Shown here one piece after another: positions 9,566-19,816 of a stretch of 64,000 nt of DNA (its first letter is position 1; the number at the start of each line of letters is the position of its first letter). The notes beneath the pieces were generated by a model, which saw only the letters and a program-made list of their open reading frames with translations, had not been told where the DNA came from and ran no database searches. The DNA lies in NCBI GenBank assembly GCA_963580285.1, contig OY757017.1, positions 19,467,395-19,531,394 of the forward strand. Reading direction: 5' to 3'. The position numbers were made by a program, and so were the translations under genes. The DNA is from Lucinisca nassula (lineage: Eukaryota; Mollusca; Bivalvia; Lucinida; Lucinidae).

Positions 9566-9848
9566 CCCCCGCCCATAGGGGCTTGAAGAAATATATGGGC
9601 TGCATGATGCTTCCACGCAGAGCTGAATCCGGTCCGCACACTAGTACTGGTAAACCGCTTAGAGGATCTAAGCCTGTCCAGGAACCACGGTGCAAGGCGG
9701 ACCGTCCATGCTAATAAACCCTATTGGTTTCATTGGGCGACAGGGCTTGAGATGTCATTTCATCTCAATGTCGGGTAAAAGTCCCACAAAATTGGAAGCA
9801 ACGTCTCCAAAATGACGGGGACGTTAAACCTCAAATCAAACAAACAAT
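9566..9848 (+). mobile_element. SINE copy 3, (CAAA)n-tailed family, with target duplication
   Basis: Complete copy from GCCCCCGCCCATAGGGGC to CAAATCAAACAAACAA. The flanks duplicate TCAACTTGGATA on both sides, which fixes the element's orientation and its retroposon nature. Confidence 0.9.
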
Positions 9849-9904
9849 CAACTTGGATAATTCTTTCGTCAAAGATTTCAGATGAAACACATATTCGACA
9901 ATTT

Positions 9905-10003
9905 GTGAGTGTTTGGGTTTTACCCCCACCAACAGCTAAGGTCATATGGAGACGGGACCTTGGTTTAAAGACTCATGGTAAGTCTGGAGAAGCCCGTGAT
10001 TAG
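9905..10003 (-). mobile_element. 3' part of a tRNA-derived SINE
   Basis: GAGTGTTTGGGTTTTACCCC.., AACAGCTAAGGTCATATGGA and AGTCTGGAGAAGCCCG match the minus-strand body of the intact copy at 59649-59812. The tRNA head is mostly missing. Confidence 0.7.
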
Positions 10004-10104
10004 ACAGTTTGTAAGGTCGGGTATAAAAGCTATGTCCGAGCCTAAAATGCCAACCCGAAGACTTTATCAGTATTTATCAGGTATAAGAAACTTGTTTTAT
10101 TTAA

Positions 10105-10629
10105 AGGTGCATTATTGACCTACCGGGTTTTTATCTTCAATGCATACTCCTTTGTCATGTGTACACTTTTGGAACCAAATACAGCTTCAGAACTTTGTGA
10201 AAATGGTCGTTTTCATTCGTGTTTACCTTTAGCTCTGAACATGTGTTCTGAATTTTTGTTCTAAAAATAAATCTGTCCCTTTACACATACATGGCGACAT
10301 TATCGTCTCTGAGTGTCGTTACTTATGGCATGGTATTCAGCGTCATATTTCTTTCGATTCAGGCATGGCCTAAGCAAACAAGGCCAAAAATGAACGTCGC
10401 ATAACGTCATATATGGGGATTCTATTTTTGTAACAAACTAAAAATAGATCTAACTAGTGTGCGAAACCTAGTTAGGGAATCCCTCTCAAACTGGTTTACC
10501 TGTCATCATAATTGTTCGCATTTTTGCTTAAAATGCATTCATTTGTATTGTTTTAAAGAAAAATACTGGCTTTAATATATGTATTTTATTTTTGGAAGCA
10601 TTTTTTCCAGATAGCTCAATAATGCACCT
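10105..10629. mobile_element. piggyBac-type MITE, copy 1 (TTAA duplication)
   Basis: The ends are AGGTGCATTATTGA..CTACC and ..TAGCTCAATAATGCACCT, bounded by TTAA on both sides (10101-10104, 10630-10633). A TTAA target duplication is the hallmark of the piggyBac superfamily. It has no transposase. Inverted relative to copies 2 and 3. Confidence 0.85.
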
Positions 10630-10639
10630 TTAAAGACAG

Positions 10640-11920
10640 TCTAAAAATGCCCCGGCACCGGGGCCCACTGGTTTTACATTGGCTTATATAGGGAAAATCT
10701 TTAAAAATCTCCTTCTCTGAAACTGCAAGGCCCAGGACATTGATATTTGGTATGGAGCTTCATCTAGTGGACCCCTACCAAGATTGTTCAACAAATTGTG
10801 CTGGGGCCAAAAATGCCCCCACACCGGGGCCCTTTGGTTTTACATGGGCTTATATAGGGAAATTCTTTAAAAATCTTCTTCTCTGAAACCGCACAGCCCA
10901 GGTCTTTGATATTTGGTATGAAGCTTCATCTAGTGGACCCCTATCAAGATTGTTCAAATTATAGTGCTGGGGCCAAAAATGCCTCCGCCCGGGGGCCCTT
11001 TTGTTTTACATGGGCTTATATAGGGAAAATCTTTAAAAATCTTCTTCTCTGAAACTGCAAGGCCCAGGTCTTTGCTATTTGGTATGAAACTTCATCTAGT
11101 GGACCCCTACCAAGATTGTTCAAATTATAGTGCTGGGGCCAAAAATGCCCCCGCCCCAGGGCCCTTTGGTTTTACATGGGCGTATATAGGGAAAATCTTT
11201 AAAAATCTTCTCTTCTGAAACTGCAAGGCCCAGGTCTTTGATATTTGATATGAAGCTTCATCTTGTGGACCTCTACCAAGATTGTTCAAACTTTAGCCCT
11301 GGGGCCAAAAATGCCCCCGCTTCTGGGCCCTTTGGTTTTACATAGACTTATATAGGGAAAATCTTGTAAAATCTTCTTCTATGAAACCACAAGGCTTAGA
11401 TCTTTGATATTTGTTATGAAGCTTCAGCTAGTGGACCTCTACCAAGATTGTTCAAATTATAGCCCTGAGACCAAAAATGCCCCCGCCATGTGGCCCTTTG
11501 GTTTTACATAGACTTATATAGGGAAAATCTTTAAAAATCTTCTTCTCTGAAACCACAAGGCTTAGGTCTTTGATATTTGTTATGAAGCTTCAGCTAGTGG
11601 ACCTCTACCAAGATTGTTCAAATTATAGCCCTGGGGCCAAAAATGCCCCCGCTCTGGGGCCCCTTGGTTTTACATAGACTTATTTAGGTAAATCTTGTTT
11701 TACATAGACTTCTTTATGCAGGGTAAACCTTTAAAATCTTTTTCTCTGAAACCACAAAGCCCAGGTCTTTCATATTCGATATGAAGCTTCATCGTGTGGA
11801 CCTCTCTACCAAGATTGTTCAAATTATAGCCCTGGGGCCAAAATTGACCCCGCCAGGGGCCCACTTATTATACATTGGATCAGGTGAGCGAACCAGGGCC
11901 CTCTGGGCACTCTTGTATAG
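10640..11920 (+). mobile_element. Tandem-array element (AGCTCACC family), array and tail only
   Basis: About seven units of 165-175 bp contain TATAGGGAAAATCTTTAAAA, CTCTGAAACTGCAAGGCCCA, TTTGGTATGAAGCTTCATCT and CCAAGATTGTTCAAATTATA. The tail GGATCAGGTGAGCGAACCAG then GGCCCTCTGGGC..CTCTTG is identical in plan to 63470-63506. The AGCTCACC head is absent. Confidence 0.8.
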
Positions 11921-12115
11921 TAAAACTGGGGTCTACCTTATTTTTCTTATTTCTGCTCTAAAATATAGATTGTGGGTACTTGTTAGAACCGCCTCGACGA
12001 GGCGATAGGTCGAGGCGGTTCTAATGAGTACCCACAATCAATATTTTGAGCAGAAATAAGAAAAATATCACAATTTTTCATCTTAAAATTTTCATTTTTT
12101 CGTCGATAAAGGTGG
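11920..12115. mobile_element. Hairpin MITE (GGTACTCGTTAGAACCGCCTC family)
   Basis: CTTATTTCTGCTCTAAAATA + TAGATTGTGGGTACTTGTTA + GAACCGCCTCGACGAGG is followed by its inverse, giving a stem of 45-50 bp with a tiny loop. Related hairpins occur at 12565-12680, 17785-17875, 21945-22010, 22325-22395, 22505-22560, 25640-25680, 27280-27395, 30630-30712, 40850-40925, 42195-42310 and 59105-59230. Confidence 0.8.
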
Positions 12116-12189
12116 CATTGTATTTGTATATGCGTGTTTGCTAAATGCAAAGTGGTGCGTACGAGTCTGTCCGTCCCTGCTTATAATAT

Positions 12190-12320
12190 ATACCCTATTG
12201 GTTTCATTGGGCGACAGAGCTTGAGATGTCATTTCATCTCAATGTCGGGTAAAAGTTCCACAAAATTGGAAGCAACAGCTCCAAAATGACCTTTACAGTG
12301 TTGACTGGGAAGTCAAACAA
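12190..12320 (+). mobile_element. SINE copy 4, 3' half
   Basis: From CCTATTGGTTTCATTGGGCG through GAGATGTCATTTCATCTCAA to ..AGTCAAACAAA. The head is missing. Confidence 0.75.
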
Positions 12321-12564
12321 ATCCATCCCTGTACATTTTATTTGAAATTTTCTTAAACTTTCAGAGCTCCAAAAGAGAACCTTTGGCACCCAGTTCGAAG
12401 TCGGTTTGTCTTCGGAGGACAAGTTGTTGGTCAGGCTCTTGTGGCAGCTTGTAACACAGTATCCCCGGATCATCATGCTCACAGTATTCATTGCTACTTT
12501 CTCAGAGGAGGTAGATTAATAATAAATTATTAGATAGGGGCTTTTTTCATCCGAATATTACTGA

Positions 12565-12680
12565 TATTTTTCTTATTTCTGCATGAAAACATATGTTGTT
12601 TGAACTCATTTGAAGTGCCTCGCTGAGGTGCTTCGAATGAGTACCCACAACATATGTTTGCATGCAGGAATAAGACAAAT
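12565..12680. mobile_element. Diverged hairpin MITE
   Basis: TTTTTCTTATTTCTGCATG.. pairs with ..CATGCAGGAATAAGACAAA around a CCTCGCTGAGG centre. Same design as 11920-12115. Confidence 0.7.
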
Positions 12681-12763
12681 GATATGTGGATAACCTCTTA
12701 TCTGGGGCTACGGGTACATTAAATGAAGTTTGCAGTACACATGTACAGTCCAACCTGTATTAA

Positions 12764-13303
12764 AGGTGCATTATTGAGCTATCCGGAAAAAATGCTTCCA
12801 AAAATAAAATACATATAGCCTGTATTTTTCTTTAAAACAATACAAATGAATGCATTTTATGCAAAAATGCGAACAATTATGATGACAGGTAAACGAGTTT
12901 GAGAGGGATTCCCTAACTAGGTTTCAAACACTAGTTAGATCTATTTTTAGTTCGTGACAAAAATAGAATCCCCATATATGACATTATGCGACGTTCATTT
13001 TTGGCCTTGTTTGCTTAGGCCATGCCTGAATCGGAAAATATACGACGCAGAATATCATGCCATAAGTAACGACACTCAGAGACGATACTGCCGCCATGTA
13101 TGTGTAAAGTGACAGATTTATTTTTAGAACAGAAATTCCGAACACATGTTCAGAGCGAAGGGTAAACAGGAATGAAAACGACCATTTTCACAAAGTTCTG
13201 AAGCTGTATTTGGCTCCAAAAGTGTACACATGACAAAGGAGTATGCATTGAAGATAAAAACCAGAAAAAAAAATTTGAGACCCGGTAGCTCAATAATGCA
13301 TCT
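12764..13303. mobile_element. piggyBac-type MITE, copy 2 (TTAA duplication)
   Basis: Ends AGGTGCATTATTGAGCTAT and GTAGCTCAATAATGCATCT, with TTAA at 12760-12763 and 13304-13307. Inverse complement of copy 1 along its length. Confidence 0.87.
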
Positions 13304-13494
13304 TTAAGCAAGCACCTATGGGATATTTAAAAAGTGCTTGCTTAACACAGGTGAATTTTAATGCATTTTCCTTTGTTGGGAATTGAATGCCTGCTTGCTA
13401 AAGACAGTTTACTTGCTTAATAGAGGTGGTCCCTATGACAGGTTAAGTGTTTTCAGTGTAACAGTACTGGTACTTTCAGGTAAGGAAGAATAAC

Positions 13495-14190
13495 TACAGT
13501 AAAATTCCTCTATTAAGACCACCTTTGGGAGTGCTCAAAAGTGGTCTTAAAGACCACTTTTTTAAGACCACTTTTGAACAGTCCCAAAGGTGGTCTTAAA
13601 GACCACTTTTGAACAGTCCCAAAGGTGGTCTCTAAGCAGAGGATGCTGTGGCCAGAAAACACAAAGAAATATTAAAAGTGGTCTTAAAGACCACTTTTGA
13701 ACAGTCCCAAAGGTGGTCTCTGACAAGAGGACACTGTGGCCAGAAAAGACAAAGAAATACTAAAAGTGGTCTTAAAGACCACTTTTGAACAGTCTCTGAC
13801 CAGAGGACACTGTGGCCAGAAAACACAAAGAAATATTAAAAGTGGTCTTAAAGACCACTTTTTAACAGTCCCAAAGGTGGTCTCTGACCAGAGGACACTG
13901 TGGCCAGAAAACACAAAGAACTATTAAAAGTGGTCTTAAAGACCACTTTTGAACAGTCCCAAAGGTTGTCTCTGACAAGTGGACACTGTGGCCAGAAAAC
14001 ACAAAGAAATATTAAAAGTGGTCTTATAGACCACTTTTGAACTGTCCCAAAGGTGGTCTCTGACCAGAGAACACTGTGGCCAGAAAACACAAAGAAATAT
14101 TAAAAGTGGTTTTAAAAACCACTTTTGAACAGTCCCCGAAGGTGGTCTCTGACCAGAGGACACTGTGGCCAGAAAATACAAAGAAATATT
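13495..14190. repeat. About 105-bp tandem repeat (AAGACCACTTTT family)
   Basis: Six to seven units of CTTAAAGACCACTTTTGAAC, AGTCCCAAAGGTGGTCTCTG, ACCAGAGGACACTGTGGCCA and GAAAACACAAAGAAATATTA. Each unit contains the self-complementary AAAGTGGTCTTAAAGACCACTTT. The minus-strand open frames of 60-81 codons (13632-14181) are periodic read-through, not genes. Confidence 0.9.
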
Positions 14191-14192
14191 AA

Positions 14193-14385
14193 AAGGGGAA
14201 TGGGAACACCTTCAGTGGGGGCAACTCCTACAAAAGTATTTTTGTCCCCCATGTCAATAGGGGTCAACTCTTAAAAGAAAGAATTTGCTTCTCAGGAGCA
14301 AATTCTTTCCTTTAAGAGCAGACCCCTTTTTCAGTGGGACTGAGCCTATAGAAAAGGGAACACGAAGTCCTGAAAGTTGTGTCAA
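14193..14385. mobile_element. MITE of the AAGGGGAATGG family
   Basis: It contains CAACTCTTAAAAGAAAGAAT, GCTTCTCAGGAGC and AATTCTTTCCTTTAAGAGCA, forming a central hairpin. Relatives lie at 22585-22770, 23646-23835, 31892-32150, 32158-32466 and 44952-45030. Confidence 0.7.
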
Positions 14386-14803
14386 GAAAATTTGAAGTAT
14401 TTCCCCCTTCTTCGCAGAAATACCGTAGATGGACTGCCTGCATTTGGGGATGCACAGAGCACCTCAAATATCCTTTTATTGTATTCAACTATAAACCGAG
14501 GGGAAACTCATTCTGATAGAGTTTGCTTTTTTTCTTCTGGTTTCGCCTTAACCCCAGTAGGGGACACAGATGGTGTATATTACATACACTCTAGCATTTA
14601 GGAGAATTCCGTCGCCATCTTTCTTTTTCACCAAAAAATGTAAAATAGACATTTCAGACACAAATCAGTGTGAACTACAAAAACACCAGTCTTGTCTCAA
14701 ATAAAATATTCAAACAACTGAGAGAAGGGCTGTTGTTTTGGAATTCAATTGAAAAACTGATTTTATTGAACATTCAATCAAGGTGCAAGATTAGTGGAAT
14801 TTA

Positions 14804-14962
14804 ACCCTTTTTGTACCAGATGGAATCTTCCTCCTTATATAGGGCAGGAGTCCATTTCAAAATTTGTGCTTTCATCAAAATTTATTTGGAAAATGACTGG
14901 CTTTTAGCAAACAGTGGAGGCCCTGATCAGACGCTGCATTCTGGTACAAAATTGGTTAATCA
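14804..14962. mobile_element. MITE fragment, TTAACCCTTTTTGTACCA family
   Basis: TTAACCCTTTTTGTACCAGA, TGGAATCTTCCTCCTTATAT and AGGAGTCCATTTCAAAATTT match the inverted end of the fuller copy at 19216-19445. Fragments also occur at 24536-24725, 43020-43180 and 43972-44140. Confidence 0.7.
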
Positions 14963-15344
14963 ATAGATGCTAATGGCAGTCTTTTGGTTAATCAATAGTT
15001 GCTAATGGCAGTCTTTTTAGTGACCTCAGTAATTACCAATAACATTACACAAGGCTTGCCGCATGTTGTACCTGTATTACTTCAACTTTCTTCGCCCTTA
15101 TTTTAAGGAAAGTAACTTCCGCACAACAGTATTGACATAATCGTTGGACCATTGGAGATTGTACGTATATTGCTGCTACTTTGGACAAACTTAGAGAATA
15201 TTTCGCTCATTTTAATTTTTGCAGATCAAGACTGGCTGCAAGATTCCGCGAGGAAATTTTCCACATATGGCTATTTGATGGCCATCTTGGACTTTGCTGT
15301 TTACTTTACAAATGGTCACTGACACAAGGCCTCCGCATGCATCA

Positions 15345-16860
15345 AGGATGGTTGTACTGTAGGGATGGTTGTACTGTAAGGATGGTTGTAATATAAGGAT
15401 GGTTGTATTGCAAGGATGATTGTATTGTAAGGATGGTTGTATTGTAGGGATGGTTGTCTGTAAGGATGGTTGTACTGTAGGGATGGTTGTATTGTAAGGA
15501 TGGTTGTATTGTAAGGATGGTTGTATTGTAAGGGTGGTTGTACTGTAAGGATGGTTGTACTATAAGGATAATTGTATTGTAAGGATGGTTGTATTGTAGG
15601 GATGGTTGTATTGTAAGGATGATTGTACTGGCAGGATGGTTGTATTGTAAGGGTGGTTGTACTGTAAGGATGGTTGTACTGTAAGGATGGTTTATTGTAA
15701 GGATGGTTGTACTGTAAGGATGGTTGTTGTAAGGATGGTTGTACTGTAAGGATGATTGTACTTAAAGGATGGTTGTGCTGTAAGGATGGATGTACGTGTA
15801 TTGTAAGGATGGTTGTACCATAATGACGATTGAATTGTAAGGATGGTTGTACTGTAGGGATGGTTGTACTGTAAGGATGGTTTTATTGTAATGATGGCTG
15901 TATTGTAAGGGTGGTTGTACTGTAAGGATGGTTGTACTGTAAGGATGGTTGTATTGTAAGGATGGTTGTACTGTAAGGATGGTTGTACTGTAGGGAGGGT
16001 TGAACTGTAAGGGTGGTTGTACTGTAAAGATGTTTTTTCAATAAGGCAGTCTGTACTATAAGGATGGTTGTACTGTAAAGATGGTTGTACTGTAGGGATG
16101 GTTTTACTGTTAGGATGGTTGTACTGTAGAGATGGTTGTACTGTAAGGATGGTTGTACTGTAGGGATAGCTGTACTGTAGGGATTGTTGTACTGTAAGGA
16201 TGGGAGTACTGTAGGGATGGTTGAACTGTAAGGATGGTTGTTTTGTTTGTTTGATTTGATGTTAACGTCCCCGTCAACAATGTAAAAGTCATGTTGGAGA
16301 GGTTGCTTCCAATTTTGTGGGACTTTACCCGACACTGAGATGAAATGACATCCCAAGCCCTGTCGCCCTATGAAACCAATAAGGTTCATAAGCATGGATT
16401 GGCCGACTCGCACCGCTTTGCCTGGGCAGGCTTAGATCCTCTAAGCTATTTACCAATAGTCATGTGCGGGTCGGTTTCAGCTTTGCGTGGAAGCATCATG
16501 CAGCCCATATATTTCTTCAAGCCCCGATGAGCGGGGGCCAATAAGGATGGTTGTACTGTAAGGATGGTTGTACTGTAGGGATGGCTGTACTGTAGGGATT
16601 GTTGTACTGTAAGGATGGTTGTACTGTAGGGATGGTTGTACTGTAAGGATGGTTGTACTGTAGGGATTGGTTGTACTGTAAGGATGGTTGTACTATAGGG
16701 ATGGTTGTACTGTAGGGATGGTTGTACTGTAAGGATGGTTGTACTGTAGGGATGGTTGTACTGTAGGGATGGTTGTACTGTAGGGATGGTTGTACAGTAG
16801 GGATGGTTGTATAGTAGGGATGGTTGTACTGTAAGGATGGCTGAACTGTAGACATGTTCG
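15345..16860. repeat. 17-bp minisatellite GGATGGTTGTACTGTAA
   Basis: About 70 imperfect copies of GGATGGTTGTA(C/T)TGTA(A/G), split by the SINE at 16233-16541. Seventeen is not a multiple of three, so three units (51 bp) give the same 17-residue peptide period in any stop-free frame. That explains the long minus-strand frames (15883-16413, 16446-17051), which are not genes. It runs into GACA/GGAT simple repeats at 16860-16915. Confidence 0.95.
16233..16541 (-). mobile_element. SINE copy 5, inserted inside the minisatellite
   Basis: Complete SINE in minus orientation. TAAGGATGGTTG stands on both sides, but the array itself is repetitive so the duplication length is ambiguous. Confidence 0.9.
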
Positions 16861-17212
16861 TACTGTAGGTTGGACAGACAGACAGATGGATGGACAGACA
16901 GACATACAGACAGCCCTTTGCTACACATGCGCATATTATCACTGTCAATAAGTACAGCAAGTTCCATTGGAATATCTGTAACATTTTTGAAATTGTGAAG
17001 AAATAAAAAGATAAAAAATGCTGAAAATTTGAATTTTACATAACTTGCCATAAAATTGTATATTGTTGTTGTGACAGTTTGAAGTTGATGCGCTTAATGG
17101 TTTGCAAGTTATTAAGGAAAAACGTGAAAAATGTGGCCAGATGGACAGACTGACAGGCAGGGTGATTAGTATAGGGAGCCCACAAAAATTGTGCAGCGCC
17201 CTAATAAGAAAA

Positions 17213-17418
17213 GTAGTGTATACCACTGTAAATTCCAGTTTTCTCTATATAATATGGGGTTTAAGGGGATGTTCATTTCAGGAGCTTGTTAACTTGATGT
17301 TGTATCTGAAACTGTGATTATTACATCACTTTAATAAGCCCATGTAATGAACACCCCTCTAAGCCCCACTTTATACAGAGAAAACTGGGGTTAACAGGGG
17401 TATACAATATTTTTCTTT
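17213..17418. mobile_element. Inverted-repeat MITE (CCAGTTTTCTCTATA family)
   Basis: GTAAATTCCAGTTTTCTCTA, TATAATATGGGGTTTAAGGG pairs with CCCCTCTAAGCCCCACTTTA, TACAGAGAAAACTGGGGTTA. Half copies are at 22421-22497, 27205-27262, 42325-42400 and 59060-59100, usually beside the hairpin MITE. Confidence 0.75.
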
Positions 17419-17781
17419 TATCATATGACGTCGCGTCTGAGAGTGTAATAACGCCATGTATTATTTTCGATAATCCACTAGTGGATTAAATATGCAAATT
17501 AGCTGGATACATCCCGTAACGTTACATGTACGACGTCCTTAACGACGTCACGTCGGAATAATGGCGGAATATTGATATTTTCGTAACCAATTGTGAATAA
17601 AATGCGTTTTAATGTCATATGATAAATAGAATCTTGCATTCGTGCTCATGTATTATTGAATTTATTAAACTCGTATAGGAAAAGGGATAAAATGCTCGGC
17701 ATAGCCTCGCATTTTATCCCTTTTCCTCAACTCGTTTAATAAATTCAATAATACATGAACACTCATGTAAGATCCTCTATA
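17419..17781. mobile_element. 363-bp element with central hairpin, copy 1
   Basis: It starts TATCATATGACGTCGCGTC and ends CATGTAAGATCCTCTAT. The 3' half is the palindrome GAATTTATTAAACTCG.., GGATAAAATGCTCGGC / GCCTCGCATTTTATCC. Near-identical copies lie at 40414-40778 (+) and 41734-42156 (inverted, palindrome doubled). It contains several ACGTCA/TGACGT words. Confidence 0.85.
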
Positions 17782-17784
17782 TTT

Positions 17785-18625
17785 CTGCTCCAGGACATAG
17801 GTTGTGGTTACTCTCTAGAACCATGACAAGGAGGCAGTTCTAACCAGCAGCAACCACCTATGTTTCGAGTATGAATACTTCTCACATGCTTTTCAATGAA
17901 TGATAGCGATTTATCAGTGAAATATAGATCGATATTTCACTGTTTCAAACAGTGAAAATACGATTTTTTATTTTTCACTTTTTGGGACTACTTTTTTCTT
18001 CAAATCTAACCCTAATTTCAATTTTATCTTTGTCAGATAACTGAACAATACTGAAATGTGTTCTAATTGACGCATAGCCCGTTCATGTGTGACGGGGACG
18101 TTACTGACGTCATTTATGACGCTGACGTCATGTCTTTTGTCGCGCGACGTTAAGACTTGCCAGCAACTTCTTTGGAAAACTACTCTCTCAATTATTTCAT
18201 TAATCATTCATAATAATACCATCCCAGGCCATTTCTCAGGTGCAAACTTTCAGTTTACACCCAATAGTATACCCACTAAACACGATGGATACCACTAAAT
18301 TGACGCGAAACGAAAAGGAACAAAGATAATTTTCTCCAAATGTGAGCGACACCATTAAAAGACGCTAAATATTGCCTTTTGAAGCATGTAAGAAACAGAA
18401 AATTTGATTTTTTCAGTGCAAGATCAAATTTTATTTCACTCATGAACACCAAAACTGCTATTTTCACTCGTGGCTACGCCACTCGTGAAAATAACAGTTT
18501 TGGTGTTCATTCGATGAAATAAAATTCGATCTTACACTGAAAAAATCAAATATCCTCTGTATGTCACAAAATTTCATCAGAAAAATAACCATTTGGAGAT
18601 ATGCTAAACTGTACTATGTCATACG
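17785..18625. other. Non-coding, two hairpins, no gene
   Basis: Holds a diverged hairpin MITE (17785-17875) and a palindrome at 18405-18555 (CAAATTTTATTTCACTCATG.. against ..CATTCGATGAAATAAAATTC). Nothing coding was recognised. Confidence 0.6.
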
Positions 18626-18628
18626 TTT

Positions 18629-18908
18629 GTTTGGTGTTTAACGTCTCCATCAAAGTTAAAGGTCATTTTGGAGACATTGCTTCCAATTTTGTGGGACTTT
18701 TACCCGACATTGAGATGAAATGACATCTCAAGCCCTGTCGCCCAATGAAACCAATAGGATTTATAAGCATGGATGGTCTGACTCGCACAGCTTTGCCTGG
18801 GCAGGCTTAGATCCTCTAAGCAGCTTACCAGTACTCGTGTGAGGGTCGGATTCAGCTCTCCATGGAAGCATCATGCAGCCCATTTACTTCTTCAAGCCCC
18901 GATAGGCG
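18629..18908 (-). mobile_element. SINE copy 6, upstream of ACOT8 exon A
   Basis: Complete minus-strand SINE flanked by CTATGTCATACGT / CTCTGTCATACGT. It ends about 40 bp before the exon A acceptor. Confidence 0.88.
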
Positions 18909-18950
18909 GGGACTGACTCTGTCATACGTATGTGATATTGTAATTCACAG

Positions 18951-19176
18951 GAAACTCAAACTGGCCTATACTATATCAAGTGGACAGAACACGAGATGGG
19001 GAGACCTACACCAGTCGTTCAGTGAAAGCGACCCAGGATGGAGTTCCGATATTCACGATGCAGGCATCATTTAAACTGGACGAGGAGCAAGCGTATCAGT
19101 ACCAGATGGATATGCCTCAGGTTCCAGGGCCAGAGAATCTGTTAGACGACAATGAAATACTTCGCTTGCATCTCAG
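18951..19176 (+). CDS. ACOT8: Peroxisomal acyl-CoA thioesterase (ACOT8/TesB family), internal exon A
   Basis: ACOT8-type enzymes hydrolyse fatty acyl-CoA to free acid and CoA in peroxisomes. The exon follows an acceptor TAATTCACAG and ends at a donor CAG|GTAAGG. It opens with 2 nt of a split codon and ends with 2 nt of the next. Translation reads ..NWPILYQVDRTRDGETY.., then ..SVKATQDGVPIFTMQASF.. and ..PQVPGPENLLDD... These line up with the human protein segments LPVLYQVERTR, RSVKAVQHGKPIF and PPPEELLD as I remember them, roughly residues 90-165, the end of the N-terminal hotdog fold. The exons for the N-terminal 90 or so residues (LFGGQIVGQAL-like block) were not found upstream and may lie outside the window. 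The SINE at 18629-18908 ends only about 40 bp before the acceptor. Homology is seen in the residues; peroxisomal location is family knowledge. Confidence 0.93.
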
Positions 19177-19215
19177 GTAAGGAAAGTTTGGGGATATTTT
19201 TTTTCTTTTTCTCCA

Positions 19216-19445
19216 TTAACCCATTTAGTACCGGAAACCCCAAAAGGGGCACCTTTGCAAACAGTGCAGGCCCAGATGAGACGCCGCAGAACGCGGCATC
19301 TCATCAGGGCCTACACCATTTGCAGAAGGTTCAGCCTTTTGCCAAATCAGTTTTGAAGATACCACAACCTGTCAGCCCTAAATTTATAAATGGACTCCGG
19401 CTATATATAAGGAGGAAGATTCCATTTGGTACAAAAAGGGTTTAA
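19216..19445. mobile_element. MITE, TTAACCC..GTACC family, near-complete
   Basis: Ends TTAACCCATTTAGTACCGG and TGGTACAAAAAGGGTTTAA. Central hairpin CAGATGAGACGCCGC / GCGGCATCTCATCAG. Lies just inside the ACOT8 intron after exon A. Confidence 0.8.
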
Positions 19446-19568
19446 ATCTCTTTGGATCTGTTTTTGTCTTTTAACTATGATAACCCTTAAGACGCCGAGA
19501 AAGACTGCATCTGAAAATGCCGTCTGCTGAATTTGTTCGCAAACTTTTTAAAAATATTTATGCATACA

Positions 19569-19645
19569 GGTAAACAGTGTGGGCCCAGATCAGACTGCTC
19601 CTACAGGAGCAGTCTGATATGGGTCCACATTGTTTGCAAACAAAT
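19569..19645. repeat. Short palindrome GCAGTCTGAT
   Basis: CAGATCAGACTGCTCCT faces AGGAGCAGTCTGATATG within a GTGTGGGCCCA / TGGGTCCACATT frame; probably a MITE core. Confidence 0.65.
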
Positions 19646-19816
19646 TACTTTTAAGGTAACCGGCAGACGGCAAAGCAGACGACAAATGTCGTGATTTTGG
19701 CATTTTATGGGTTATTTAACATTCTTGATCGCACTAAACAAACTCGCCTCATCAACATTCCTCTGCTTTTGTCTTAACTAACCCCACTTCAGCTTTTGGT
19801 TACCAGAGCCCATCTG

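Noticed and set aside
13632..14181. Overlapping open frames of 60-81 codons on both strands
   Set aside because: Produced by the 105-bp tandem repeat; no start context, domain or codon bias.
15883..17051. Minus-strand open frames up to 201 codons rich in YNHPYSTTI-like repeats, which look like a repetitive secreted protein
   Set aside because: They are the 17-bp minisatellite read in every frame; all three frames give the same 17-residue period and the unit has no stop.
19310..19320. CTGATGA cores in MITEs and SINEs (19310, 25628, 44751)
   Set aside because: None is followed by a stem II and GAAA; they belong to ordinary palindromes or the SINE body.
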